This document shows, piece by piece, positions 1-8,152 of a stretch of 64,000 nucleotides of DNA; position 1 is the stretch's first letter; the number at the start of each line of letters is the position of its first letter. The notes beneath the pieces were generated by a model, which worked only from the letters and a program-made list of their open reading frames with translations, was not told the DNA's origin and searched no databases. The stretch is from assembly GCF_030532325.1 (NCBI RefSeq), contig NZ_JAUNLS010000006.1, positions 57,405 through 121,404 on the forward strand. The letters are read 5' to 3'. Source of the DNA: Corynebacterium sp. (GTDB lineage Bacteria > Actinomycetota > Actinomycetes > Mycobacteriales > Mycobacteriaceae). The position numbers and the translations under genes were made by a program.

Positions 1-1272
1 GTTAAAGAGCAGGCCGGCCTTGTGGCGCTCGTCGTAGCCCAGCCAGCAGATGCGGGCGGGCAGGCCCTCGAACTCCACGTATTCCTCGGCGGCGTCGAGC
101 CAGTTGTGCAGGTGCTCGTTGTCCGGGAAGAGCTCCTTGAGGGCTTGGTCGGTGACCTTGATGTCCTCCGGATCGCCGGAGAGCGCGGCCCAGCGGAAGG
201 GGCCCAGGCCCTCACAGAACAGCGGGCGGATGTAGGCCGGCACGAAGCCCGGGAACTCGAAGGCGCGGGTGTAGCCGGCGCGGCGGGCCTCGTCGCGGAT
301 GGAGTTGCCGTAATCGAAGACCTCGGCGCCCTCGTCCTGGAATTCCACCATGGCCTGGACCTGGGCGGCCATGGACTCGCGGGCCTTCTTGGTGAAGGTG
401 GTGGGATCGGCCTTGGCCTCGTTAAACCAGTCCTCCACGGCGATCTCGGTGGGCAGGTAGCTCAGGGGATCGTGGGCGGAGGTCTGGTCGGTGACCACGT
501 CCACGGTGAGCTCGCCGGCGCGCTGGCGGCGCAGAACCTCGGGGAAGACCTCGGCGGCGTTGCCTACCAGGCCCACGGAGAGCGGGGTCTTGTCCTTCTT
601 GGCGGCGAGAACGAGCGTGAGGGCTTCGTCGAGATCGGTGACCACCTCATCGAGGTAGCGCTTCTGCTGGCGGCGGCGCAAGCGGGTCTCGTCGACGTCA
701 ACGATGAGCACCACGCCCCCGTTGAGCGTGACGGCCAGCGGCTGCGCTCCGCCCATGCCGCCACAGCCGCCGGTCAGGGTCAGCGTGCCGGCCAGGCTGC
801 CGCCGAAGCGCTTCTTGGCCACAGCCGCGAAGGTCTCAAAGGTGCCCTGCAGGATGCCCTGGGTGGCGATGTAGATCCAGGAGCCGGCGGTCATCTGGCC
901 GTACATCATGAGGCCCTCGTCCTCCAGCTTGCGGAAGTGCTCCCAGTTGGCCCAGTCCCCCACCAGGTTGGAGTTGGCGATGAGCACGCGCGGGGCCCAC
1001 TCGTTGGTCTTCCAGATACCTACCGGCTTGCCGGACTGCACCAGCAGGGTCTCGTCCGACTCCAGATCCTTAAGCGCTGCGACGATGGCGTCGAAGGCCT
1101 CCCAGGAGCGCGCCGCGCGGCCGGTGCCGCCGTAGACCACGAGGTCCTCGGGACGCTCTGCGACCTCGGGGTCGAGGTTGTTCATGAGCATGCGCAGCGG
1201 GGCCTCGGTTTGCCAGGACTTGGCGTTTAGCTCCGTACCGCGGGGTGCGCGGACTTCGCGGGGTTGAGACAT
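1..1272 (-). CDS. hutU: Urocanate hydratase (urocanase), C-terminus cut off by window edge
   Basis: Second step of histidine breakdown: NAD+-dependent hydration of urocanate to 4-imidazolone-5-propionate in the cytoplasm. The reverse-strand reading frame is open from an ATG preceded by AAAGGATG and runs off the left edge after 424 codons; the family is usually about 550-560 residues, so the last quarter is outside. Visible family signatures are the N-terminal [13 protein letters not shown] (about residues 45-57) and the glycine-rich [13 protein letters not shown] (about residues 168-180), part of the NAD site. It lies downstream of hutH but is separated from it by a terminator and a HutR-like operator, so it probably has its own promoter. 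hutI is not in the window and may follow to the left. Confidence is high for function. Confidence 0.95.
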   Translation of the reverse strand, partial: MSQPREVRAPRGTELNAKSWQTEAPLRMLMNNLDPEVAERPEDLVVYGGTGRAARSWEAFDAIVAALKDLESDETLLVQSGKPVGIWKTNEWAPRVLIANSNLVGDWANWEHFRKLEDEGLMMYGQMTAGSWIYIATQGILQGTFETFAAVAKKRFGGSLAGTLTLTGGCGGMGGAQPLAVTLNGGVVLIVDVDETRLRRRQQKRYLDEVVTDLDEALTLVLAAKKDKTPLSVGLVGNAAEVFPEVLRRQRAGELTVDVVTDQTSAHDPLSYLPTEIAVEDWFNEAKADPTTFTKKARESMAAQVQAMVEFQDEGAEVFDYGNSIRDEARRAGYTRAFEFPGFVPAYIRPLFCEGLGPFRWAALSGDPEDIKVTDQALKELFPDNEHLHNWLDAAEEYVEFEGLPARICWLGYDERHKAGLLFN

Positions 1273-1441
1273 CAAGCATCCTTTCATCAAACGCACCTGC
1301 CCGCGCAAGCTCAGGCGGCGAGGGCCGGTTTCCCGGGGCTGTCCCCCTGCCGCCTGCCTGCGCGCGCAGTGTGCTGCGGGCAATTCCTTTCCTTCAACGT
1401 AATGGTCGCCACATCACCGATGAAGCCCCACAGGACCCCGT

Positions 1442-1461
1442 CTGTCTGAGATTCCAGACAG
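1442..1461. promoter_or_regulatory. Candidate HutR operator upstream of hutU
   Basis: Perfect dyad CTGTCTG-AGATTC-CAGACAG. Its core TCTGAGATTCCAGA differs at one position from the 14-bp HutR motif TCTGwwATwCCAGA that I recall being reported for the hut regulon of Corynebacterium resistens. It sits about 170 bases upstream of hutU, just after the hutH terminator, and an IclR-family hutR candidate lies nearby. Assignment to HutR is inference. Confidence 0.65.
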
Positions 1462-1477
1462 TCCCGCTCAGCGCACG

Positions 1478-1504
1478 AAAAAGGGCCCCGCCGAGGCAGG
1501 GCCC
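1478..1504 (-). terminator. Rho-independent terminator of hutH
   Basis: Read on the minus strand, a GC-rich stem with GGGCCC arms is followed by TTTTT. It begins 27 bases after the hutH stop codon, so hutH and hutU are probably separate transcripts. Confidence 0.8.
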
Positions 1505-1531
1505 AAGTCCTTTACCGTCAGCGCCGTTGTA

Positions 1532-3097
1532 TCAGCGCAGCGCGCCGACGGCCTCCTCGACCGCCGCGATCAGCTCTCCCTCCTTGACCAGGCGCACGGT
1601 CTCCTCGATCTCCGGGGAGAGGAAGCGGTCCGTGCCCGGCCCTTCCACGGTTTCGCGCAGCTTGGCAATGACCACCCCGGTCCCCCGCGCCGGCTTACCC
1701 TGGCGCATGTCGATGGCCCGGGCCGCGGTGAGGATCTCGATGGCCAGCACCCGCTGCAGGCCGTCGACAGCCTTACGCAGCTTGCGCGCAGCCGACCAGC
1801 CCATGGAGACGTGATCCTCCTGCATAGCGGAGGAAGGAATAGAATCCGCCGAGGAGGGGTTGGCCAGGCGCTTGAGTTCGGAGACGATGCCCGCCTGGGC
1901 GTACTGGGCGATCATGTGGCCGGAGTCGACACCGGGGTCGCTGGCAAGAAAGGCGTTGAGGCCGCGGTTACGCGCGACGTCAAGGAAGCGGTCTGTGCGC
2001 CGCTCCGAGATGGAGGCCAGGTCAGCGGCCACGATGGCCAGAAAGTCCAGGGCGTAGGCCACCGGCGCGCCATGGAAGTTGCCGTTGGAGACCACGCGGC
2101 CGTCCAGGGCCACCACCGGGTTATCCACCGCGGCGGCCAGCTCGCGGGCGGCCACCTGCTCGCAGTGGGCCAGGGTATCGCGGAAACCGCCGGCCACCTG
2201 GGGCGCGCAGCGCACCGAGTAGGCGTCCTGGACCTGGTTCTTCTTGAACTCCTCCAGCGCCGCGGCGAGGATCTCAGAGTCCGCGGCCACCGCGCGGATG
2301 TTCGCCGCGGAATCCGCCTGGCCGGGGTGTGGGCGCAGCTGCTGCAGGTCATCGGCGAAGACCACCAGCGTACCCAGCAGGCCCTCCACGGTCATGGCAG
2401 TGGCGATATCCGCAGTCTTCGCCGCCGCACGCAAATCAGTCAGCGCCAGGCAGAGCTGGCCCAGCATGCCGTCGGTGCCGTTGATAAGCGCCAGGCCCTC
2501 CTTCTCCCGCAGCACCAGCGGCTCGATGCCCGCGGCCTGCAGGGCCTGGGCGGCCGGGATAACCTCGCCGCCGTCGACGCGGACCTCACCCTCCCCCAGC
2601 AGCGCGAGCGCGCAGTGCGCCAGGGGCGCCAAGTCACCGGAGCAGCCCAGGGAGCCGTACTCGCGCACCACCGGGTGGATCTTGGCGTTGAGCACCGCGG
2701 CGTAGGTCTGTGCCACCTCCGGGCGCACGCCGGTGCGGCCCGTGCACAGGGTGGACAGGCGCAGCAGCATGGTGGCGCGGATGACCTCGGTCTCCACCTC
2801 CGGGCCGGTGCCCGCCGCATGGGAGCGCACCAGGGAAAGCTGCAGCTGGGCGCGCATCTCCTCGGGGATGTGGCGGCGGGCCAGCGCGCCGAAGCCGGTG
2901 GAGATGCCATAGACCGGCGTGGGATCCTTGGCCAGCTTCTCGATGTGCGAGCGGGTGGCGGCCACCTCCTCCAGGGCCGCGGGATCAATCTCCACGGCGG
3001 CGCCGTAGCGGGCCACCGCCACAACCTCCTCGATGCTCAAGGCACCGATTCCCACAGTCACGGTGCTGGGGTAGGCGGCAGAAGATGAAAAAGACAT
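1532..3097 (-). CDS. hutH: Histidine ammonia-lyase (histidase)
   Basis: Non-oxidative deamination of L-histidine to trans-urocanate and ammonia, the entry step of the hut pathway. The 521-aa length fits the family. The electrophilic MIO prosthetic group forms from an internal tripeptide; here it is Cys152-Ser153-Gly154 in GSLGCSGDLAPLAH rather than the textbook Ala-Ser-Gly. The catalytic-tyrosine region PVYGISTGFG (Tyr63) and the lyase segment FHGAPVAYALD are present. The ATG is preceded by AAGGAG at good spacing. It is followed by a terminator and then hutU, and is preceded on the same strand by the IclR regulator. The Cys variant is conservative because the serine and glycine are kept. Confidence 0.96.
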   Translation of the reverse strand: MSFSSSAAYPSTVTVGIGALSIEEVVAVARYGAAVEIDPAALEEVAATRSHIEKLAKDPTPVYGISTGFGALARRHIPEEMRAQLQLSLVRSHAAGTGPEVETEVIRATMLLRLSTLCTGRTGVRPEVAQTYAAVLNAKIHPVVREYGSLGCSGDLAPLAHCALALLGEGEVRVDGGEVIPAAQALQAAGIEPLVLREKEGLALINGTDGMLGQLCLALTDLRAAAKTADIATAMTVEGLLGTLVVFADDLQQLRPHPGQADSAANIRAVAADSEILAAALEEFKKNQVQDAYSVRCAPQVAGGFRDTLAHCEQVAARELAAAVDNPVVALDGRVVSNGNFHGAPVAYALDFLAIVAADLASISERRTDRFLDVARNRGLNAFLASDPGVDSGHMIAQYAQAGIVSELKRLANPSSADSIPSSAMQEDHVSMGWSAARKLRKAVDGLQRVLAIEILTAARAIDMRQGKPARGTGVVIAKLRETVEGPGTDRFLSPEIEETVRLVKEGELIAAVEEAVGALR

Positions 3098-3281
3098 GTA
3101 AGGCTCCTTAGAACACGATCCGTGCTGACAAACGCAAGCACAGCGTCACTCACGCGCCGCACGCAGAAACTACGCAATGACCACGCAGGGGCAATCCCGG
3201 TGGGCGGGCACAGATTGAAAAGATCGGAAGATCAGGTGACGCGCGACAGCCTTACGCGCTGCCCACATAGTACACCTCGCA

Positions 3282-4019
3282 CTAAGCACCCGTGCCGTAC
3301 ATTTTGACAGAAACGTCGCCCGCGGCAGCCTGTAACTCAGCGGCCACAGCGGCGGCATCCGCCGTGCCCACCGGGAAGGTCACCGCCAGCGCGGCGGCCG
3401 GCCGGCCCAAATGATCTCTAATGGGCACGCCCACCGAGGCCTGCCCGCGGGAGACCTCCTCGACCTCCTCGGCCCATCCGCGCTGGCGCACCAGCTCCAG
3501 GCTCGTCAAGAATTCTTGAAAGCTGCCACGGGCGGGCGTGGTGGAAAAGACGGCCCGCCACTCCGGCTCCGGAAGCAGGGAGAGCATGGCCCGCCCGGAG
3601 GCCGTCGTCTGCGCGGATAGCCGCACGCCCTTTTCCGTGACCAGGGAGGCCGCCCCCGGCGCGCGGACCTCCTGCAGATAGACAATCTCACTGCCCGCCA
3701 GGCGGGAAAGGTGCCCGGAGCCGGACACCAGCGCGGCGATCCTGTCCAGGTGCCGGGTGGTGGCGCGCACCAGCGGCTGCTGGGTCACGTACGCCGAGGC
3801 CATGGCGTAGGCCGCCATGCCCAGGCCATAGGTCTGGTTCTCCGGGATGTGCACCACGAAGCCAGCTTCTACCATCTCGTTGAGCAGGTGGTAGGTGGTC
3901 GAGCGCGGCAGATCCAGCTCCGCACGGATGCGGGCGGCGGAAATGGGCACATCAATCGATGACAAGAGCTTCAAAATAGCTAAAGCATTTCTTGCAGCCG
4001 GTACTTGCGCCCTCGACAA
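3282..4019 (-). CDS. hutR: IclR-family transcriptional regulator of histidine utilisation (HutR-like)
   Basis: DNA-binding regulator with an N-terminal winged helix-turn-helix (LDLPRSTTYHLLNEMVEAGF) and a C-terminal IclR effector domain (SRLAGSEIVYLQEVRAPG and following). The longest frame begins at GTG 4058 with no ribosome-binding site. A TTG at 4019 is preceded by GGAGG eight bases upstream and still leaves the whole HTH, so I prefer it (245 aa). Its place between hutH and the hutT/hutG genes, plus the HutR-like operator upstream of hutU, supports control of the hut genes. The region between this gene and hutH (184 bases) holds no other gene. Confidence 0.8.
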   Translation of the reverse strand: MSRAQVPAARNALAILKLLSSIDVPISAARIRAELDLPRSTTYHLLNEMVEAGFVVHIPENQTYGLGMAAYAMASAYVTQQPLVRATTRHLDRIAALVSGSGHLSRLAGSEIVYLQEVRAPGAASLVTEKGVRLSAQTTASGRAMLSLLPEPEWRAVFSTTPARGSFQEFLTSLELVRQRGWAEEVEEVSRGQASVGVPIRDHLGRPAAALAVTFPVGTADAAAVAAELQAAAGDVSVKMYGTGA

Positions 4020-4156
4020 AGCTTCTACCTCCAGTTTTAGCCCCTCACGCCTTGGCACCAGGCCAACGCCAGTCTCGCATACAAGACCTTAGAGGAAATT
4101 TTGCTACTGCTTTCTTGATTCCCGCTTTGTAGCCTATGCCATACGAGGTGGTCTAC

Positions 4157-4190
4157 GTAACACTTTACGCCTCAGTGTGTGTCACGTTAC
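4157..4190. promoter_or_regulatory. Inverted repeat upstream of the acyl-CoA dehydrogenase
   Basis: GTAAC and GTTAC half-sites are separated by 24 bases, just upstream of the ribosome-binding site of the acyl-CoA dehydrogenase gene, within the hutR-dehydrogenase intergenic region. It could be an operator; the regulator is unknown. Confidence 0.35.
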
Positions 4191-4210
4191 CTATAAGATT
4201 GGAGGAACTT

Positions 4211-5377
4211 ATGCCAGGCCGCTATCCAAATGGGGACTTTTATGGTTTTGAGAAGGACCTATCTTCGGAAGAACTCGAAGTACTTCACAAAGTCCGGAAT
4301 TGGACCCACGAAAAGGTTCGTCCGATTGCTACCGACTACTGGAACCGTTCCGAGTTTCCGCATGAACTACTGCCGTCCATTCAGGATCTGAACATCATCA
4401 GTTTGGTTCGCCAGCAGGGATACTCGCCTCTCCTCGCTGGGCTTGTCACCGCAGAAATCCACAGGGCAGACGCCTCCGTCGGAACGTTTTTCAGCGGGCA
4501 CGATGGACTTTTTACCGGCTCAATCGAGCTGCTGGGCTCAGAGGAGCAGAAAGCCCGGTGGCTGCCCGACTTTTACAGTGTCGAGAAGACTGGCGTTTTT
4601 GCGATCACCGAGCCCGATGCGGGCTCTGATGTCGCCCAAGATATGTCGACAACCGCCACCAAAGTCAAAGGCGGCTGGGTACTCAACGGCGCAAAGCGAT
4701 GGATTGGTAACGCAACATGGTCCGACTACGTAATCATTTGGGCGCGAGATCCTGAAGACAACAACGTGAAAGGCTTCGTGGTTGATACTTCCTCAGACGG
4801 CTATGAGGCTAGCCTGATGCACAACCGCATCGCACTGCGAGCGGTCCAAAATGCTGACATCACCCTCACAGACGTATTCGTTCCGGATGACTACAAACTT
4901 GCTCATGCCAACAGCTTCAAAGACACCAACAAGGTTTTGAAGTCAACTCGCTCGACAGTGGGCTGGCAAGCAGTCGGCCTTCAGATGGGGGTCCTTGACA
5001 CAGCACTGGAGTACACCGGAAATCGCCATCAATTTGGCAAACCACTCGCTGGATTTCAGATCAATCAATCCAAGCTTTCAACCATCCTGGGGAATCTTAT
5101 CGCCTCTGAGTCCATGATGGCTGCTCTCGCGCGTTTGGAAGCACGGGGCGACGACCACAACGAGCACTCAGCATTGGCAAAAGCTCACGTGACCAAGATG
5201 ATGCGCGAGTCCGCAGCTTTGGGGCGCGAGCTACTGGGCGGCAATGGAATCATCTCCGACTTCACAGCGGCAAAGCATTTTTGCGACGCGGAAGCCATCT
5301 ACTCCTATGAGGGAACGTTCGATATCAACCAGCTGGTAGCGGCCCGGTCCATTACTGGGCTCTCCGCTTTCGTCTAG
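4211..5377 (+). CDS. Acyl-CoA dehydrogenase, glutaryl-CoA-dehydrogenase-like clade, substrate unknown
   Basis: FAD-dependent alpha,beta-dehydrogenation of an acyl-CoA, 388 aa. The longer frame from 4136 is possible, but GGAGG five bases before ATG 4211 decides the start. Family features in order: FAD-contact segment FAITEPDAGSDVA, the GNRHQFGKPL motif, LLGGNGI, and the C-terminal SYEGTFDINQL carrying the expected catalytic Glu. Overall closest by eye to glutaryl-CoA dehydrogenase, but the arginine that binds the distal carboxylate in human GCDH (Arg94) appears to be Gly in my alignment, so glutaryl-CoA is not assured. It is followed after 18 bases by a CaiB/BaiF CoA-transferase, suggesting the pair activates and oxidises an imported acid. 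Codon use is A+T-richer than in the flanking genes. Confidence 0.88.
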   Translation: MPGRYPNGDFYGFEKDLSSEELEVLHKVRNWTHEKVRPIATDYWNRSEFPHELLPSIQDLNIISLVRQQGYSPLLAGLVTAEIHRADASVGTFFSGHDGLFTGSIELLGSEEQKARWLPDFYSVEKTGVFAITEPDAGSDVAQDMSTTATKVKGGWVLNGAKRWIGNATWSDYVIIWARDPEDNNVKGFVVDTSSDGYEASLMHNRIALRAVQNADITLTDVFVPDDYKLAHANSFKDTNKVLKSTRSTVGWQAVGLQMGVLDTALEYTGNRHQFGKPLAGFQINQSKLSTILGNLIASESMMAALARLEARGDDHNEHSALAKAHVTKMMRESAALGRELLGGNGIISDFTAAKHFCDAEAIYSYEGTFDINQLVAARSITGLSAFV

Positions 5378-5395
5378 GGCTAAGAAAGGATTGCA

Positions 5396-6550
5396 ATGGA
5401 ACATACTCCACAAACTCATTCCCTTGAAGGCATTCGAGTCTTAGACATGTCCCGCGTATTGGCCGGACCTTTCTGCTCCATGATCCTGGCGGATTTGGGG
5501 GCAGAAGTAATAAAAGTTGAAACACCGTGGGGAGATGACTCGCGTAGCTTTGGCCCCAATTTCAACGGAGATTCTGCCTACTACAGGCTTTTCAACCGCT
5601 CCAAGCAGGGCATCACACTCAATCTCAAGCACAACGCCGACAGGGAAAAGCTCAAAGAATTAGCAAAGCGCGCAGATGTCATCGTCGAGAATTTTCGTCC
5701 CGGGGTAATGGAAAAGCTGGGGATCTCTCCGGACTTGCTCCGGAAACTCAACCCTAGCCTCATTGTCACAAGCATCAGTGGCTTTGGGCAAAGCGGTTCC
5801 CTCAGTAGCGCTCCAGCTTACGATTTAGTAGCCCAGGCAATGAGCGGAATCATGTCCATTACAGGTTGGCCTGGAGGCCGCGCGACGCGAGTCGGTATCA
5901 GTATCGGTGACCTAGTGCCTGGGCTCTATGCAGCAATTGGAACTTTGGGCGCGCTGCAAGAGAGAACGCGAACGGGTACGGGCCAGCACGTGGACGTTGC
6001 AATGTTTGATTCGCTGGTTTCAATACTGGAATCAGTCGCAATGCGCGACCTCTACGAGGAAGGCATTCCTACCGCGGTGGGTAGCGACCACGCGATGACT
6101 GTGCCTTTTAGCACATACCGCGTTGACGATGGTGAAGTGGTTATTGCCGTTCTCAATGAGAAACTATTTGGCCGTCTAACCCAAGCACTCGGCCTGGAGT
6201 TTATGGTCGATGACCCAAGATACAATTCGAATACCGCTCGCCGAGAGCACCGTGAAGAAGTCCGCGACATTATCGAGAACGCTCTCAAAGGCATGACCGA
6301 GAAACAGGCATTACAAAGACTCCAAGAGTTCGGCGTTCCAACGGCACCGGTCCACTCCGTAGACGAAGCCCTCCATGGAGCCATTGGAACCGAGCGCCAA
6401 GTTCTATTTGCGGAATCCGACGGTTTTCAAACGCTGCGCTCTCCCCTGCGTCTAACTGGTTCACGTGTTCCAGAACCAGCACCCCAGCTGGGCGAGCATA
6501 ATCACCGCATTGCTACGTGGCTGACAGAGCCGGTTCGCAACTCGTCCTGA
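5396..6550 (+). CDS. CaiB/BaiF (class III) CoA-transferase
   Basis: Transfers CoA between carboxylic acids through an acyl-aspartyl intermediate. The 384-aa frame starts with ATG behind AGAAAGGA. Family signatures: IRVLDMSRVLAGPFCSMILA at the N-terminus, LGAEVIKVE, VIVENFRPGVMEKLG, and APAYDLVAQAMSG, whose Asp is in the position of the class III catalytic aspartate. This family includes carnitine, bile-acid, oxalate, itaconate/mesaconate and glutarate CoA-transferases, so substrate cannot be read from sequence. It sits between an acyl-CoA dehydrogenase and a transporter in one direction and the same A+T-rich style, and is probably co-transcribed with both. Confidence 0.92.
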   Translation: MEHTPQTHSLEGIRVLDMSRVLAGPFCSMILADLGAEVIKVETPWGDDSRSFGPNFNGDSAYYRLFNRSKQGITLNLKHNADREKLKELAKRADVIVENFRPGVMEKLGISPDLLRKLNPSLIVTSISGFGQSGSLSSAPAYDLVAQAMSGIMSITGWPGGRATRVGISIGDLVPGLYAAIGTLGALQERTRTGTGQHVDVAMFDSLVSILESVAMRDLYEEGIPTAVGSDHAMTVPFSTYRVDDGEVVIAVLNEKLFGRLTQALGLEFMVDDPRYNSNTARREHREEVRDIIENALKGMTEKQALQRLQEFGVPTAPVHSVDEALHGAIGTERQVLFAESDGFQTLRSPLRLTGSRVPEPAPQLGEHNHRIATWLTEPVRNSS

Positions 6551-6561
6551 ATGGAGAAGTC

Positions 6562-7902
6562 ATGACAAACTCCACTAAGAGCAATGACACTCTCGTCACT
6601 CCTCCTGCCAACCATTCTTGGAGGTTCTTCGTCTATAGCGGTCTGGGTATCTTTGCATTTTTCGTGCCCTTCCCCATTGGAGACGAGAACACAATTCTGT
6701 TGGATCATCTTGTCGGGCTCATCTCCGCAGTGCTCGGAGACAATGCCAAGTTCGTGGCACTGCTATTGATCGTCGCTGGCGCGATTATGCCGTTTGTCAA
6801 TGGAGCGTGGAAACGCTCCATAGCTCGAAAGGTGTTCGCAGTACTCAACGTTTTTGCGGTTGTGATCACCGCAATGCTGATATTCGATTGTGGACCGAAC
6901 TTTATTTTCGCTGAAAACTTGGGGCCATTCCTCCTCGATAAACTAGTGATCCCCGTTGGGCTACTCATTCCGGTCGGCGCTATCTTTCTTGGGCTCCTCG
7001 TTGGATTCGGCCTGATGGAATACATGGGTGTATGGGTCCAACCCATCATGCGCCCCTTGTATAAAACACCCGGACGGTCAGCGATTGACGCCGTCGCATC
7101 TTTCGTGGGCAGTTATTCACTCGGACTACTGGTCACGAATAAGGTGTACAAGTCAGGCGGTTATACAGGAAAAGAAGCAGCAATTATTGCTGCCGGTTTT
7201 TCCACAGCATCAGCGACTTTTATGGTCGTCATCGCTCGAACTCTTGATCTCATGAGCGTATGGGGAATGTACTTCGGTGCCACTCTCATTGTGACGTTCA
7301 TAGTCACAGCGGTGATGGTTCGGATCCCTCCGATTTCGCGCATTCCCGAGGATTTTTATCCCGGGGCAGAGCCCAATCCTGAGACGCAGGCCACCGGCAG
7401 CCGTGCGCGGATCGCGTGGGAAGAAGCCAAAGATGTCTTGAGACAATCCCCTTCGGTGTGGCGAGTTCTTTGGACCCATTTCCGCGATGGTCTTCTCATG
7501 ACGATGCAAGTTCTTCCAGGCATCATGTCGGTCGGATTCTTGGGCTTGACGGTCGCGTTTTACACCCCAGTGTTCACCTATTTCGGATACTTGTTCTTCC
7601 CTTTGCTCTGGATCCTGGGAATACCTGACCCTGTTCTCGGTTCGGAAGCACTAGCAATTGGATTGTCCGAGCTATTCCTGCCAGCAACGTTGGTAGCAGG
7701 TTCCGAGTCCGATGTCTTGCGTTTGCTTATCGCAATCGTCTCCGTATCCCAAATATTCTTCTTCTCGTCGATGGTTCCCTCTGTGTTGGCCACCGAAATA
7801 CCCCTGTCCATCAAGAATATGGTCATTCTGTGGTTTGAAAGAGTCATACTTTCTACACTTGTAGCAGCCCCGTTCGCTTACGGCATCGCCGCTGTGATGT
7901 AG
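6562..7902 (+). CDS. YjiH-family (nucleoside-recognition/Gate domain) membrane transporter, island copy
   Basis: Polytopic inner-membrane protein of about 446 aa with many hydrophobic segments. A strongly conserved block TPGRSAIDAVASFVGSYSLG (about residues 171-190) is shared with a paralogue on the other strand nearby. An ATG with GGAG six bases upstream (TGGAGAAGTC) is a better start than the frame opening at 6517, which overlaps the CoA-transferase. YjiH-type proteins are predicted transporters without a firmly established substrate. Its place after acyl-CoA dehydrogenase and CoA-transferase genes suggests import of the carboxylate they process; this is inference. Codon use is clearly A+T-richer than in the paralogue. 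Confidence 0.85.
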   Translation: MTNSTKSNDTLVTPPANHSWRFFVYSGLGIFAFFVPFPIGDENTILLDHLVGLISAVLGDNAKFVALLLIVAGAIMPFVNGAWKRSIARKVFAVLNVFAVVITAMLIFDCGPNFIFAENLGPFLLDKLVIPVGLLIPVGAIFLGLLVGFGLMEYMGVWVQPIMRPLYKTPGRSAIDAVASFVGSYSLGLLVTNKVYKSGGYTGKEAAIIAAGFSTASATFMVVIARTLDLMSVWGMYFGATLIVTFIVTAVMVRIPPISRIPEDFYPGAEPNPETQATGSRARIAWEEAKDVLRQSPSVWRVLWTHFRDGLLMTMQVLPGIMSVGFLGLTVAFYTPVFTYFGYLFFPLLWILGIPDPVLGSEALAIGLSELFLPATLVAGSESDVLRLLIAIVSVSQIFFFSSMVPSVLATEIPLSIKNMVILWFERVILSTLVAAPFAYGIAAVM

Positions 7903-8152
7903 CTCTTCGAGCGGCGCATCGGGACAGGCAACAAGGCGCCGAACGCGACTTCACTGAGTATCTCCACCGCGCGTCCTCCGTGGGAGACGTTAGCGGTGGA
8001 CCTTGCTCACAGCCGTCTCGGCGCCTTCGTCTGGGCTTGATCGCAGTATCTTCATCAAGGTCCGAACCAGTTCAACCAGTGGTTTAAGGGTTTAATGCCC
8101 CCCCCCTGAGATGTCAACTTCTTACGTTTGCGCGGAATGAGCTCCCCATTCC
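7903..8152. other. Gene-free junction with nine-C run
   Basis: Between the two converging YjiH genes I see no credible ORF, no RNA gene and no clear terminator hairpin. A homopolymer of nine C lies at 8098-8106. Composition returns to the high-G+C background around here, so this may be the right edge of the acquired block. Confidence 0.5.

Larger units (their letters stand above)
4060..8110. other. A+T-richer block inserted in the hut locus (probable acquired island)
   Basis: Base composition changes sharply just upstream of hutR and recovers before the second YjiH gene. By hand count, bases 4861-4920 have 29/60 G+C, against 44/60 in bases 31021-31080 inside odhA. Codons in the three genes often end in A or T, unlike the flanking genes. 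No integrase, transposase or tRNA is visible at either edge. The right side is a 250-base gene-free stretch ending in a nine-C run. Exact borders cannot be fixed by eye. Confidence 0.7.

Noticed and set aside
22-1230. 402-codon open frame on the plus strand in the hutU region
   Set aside because: Urocanase motifs (VVYGGTGRA and [13 protein letters not shown]) are on the other strand; the plus-strand frame is its shadow.
4060-8110. Prophage or integrative element
   Set aside because: Only three metabolic genes are present; no integrase, excisionase, structural phage gene, attachment repeat or tRNA is visible, so I call it an acquired block only by composition.
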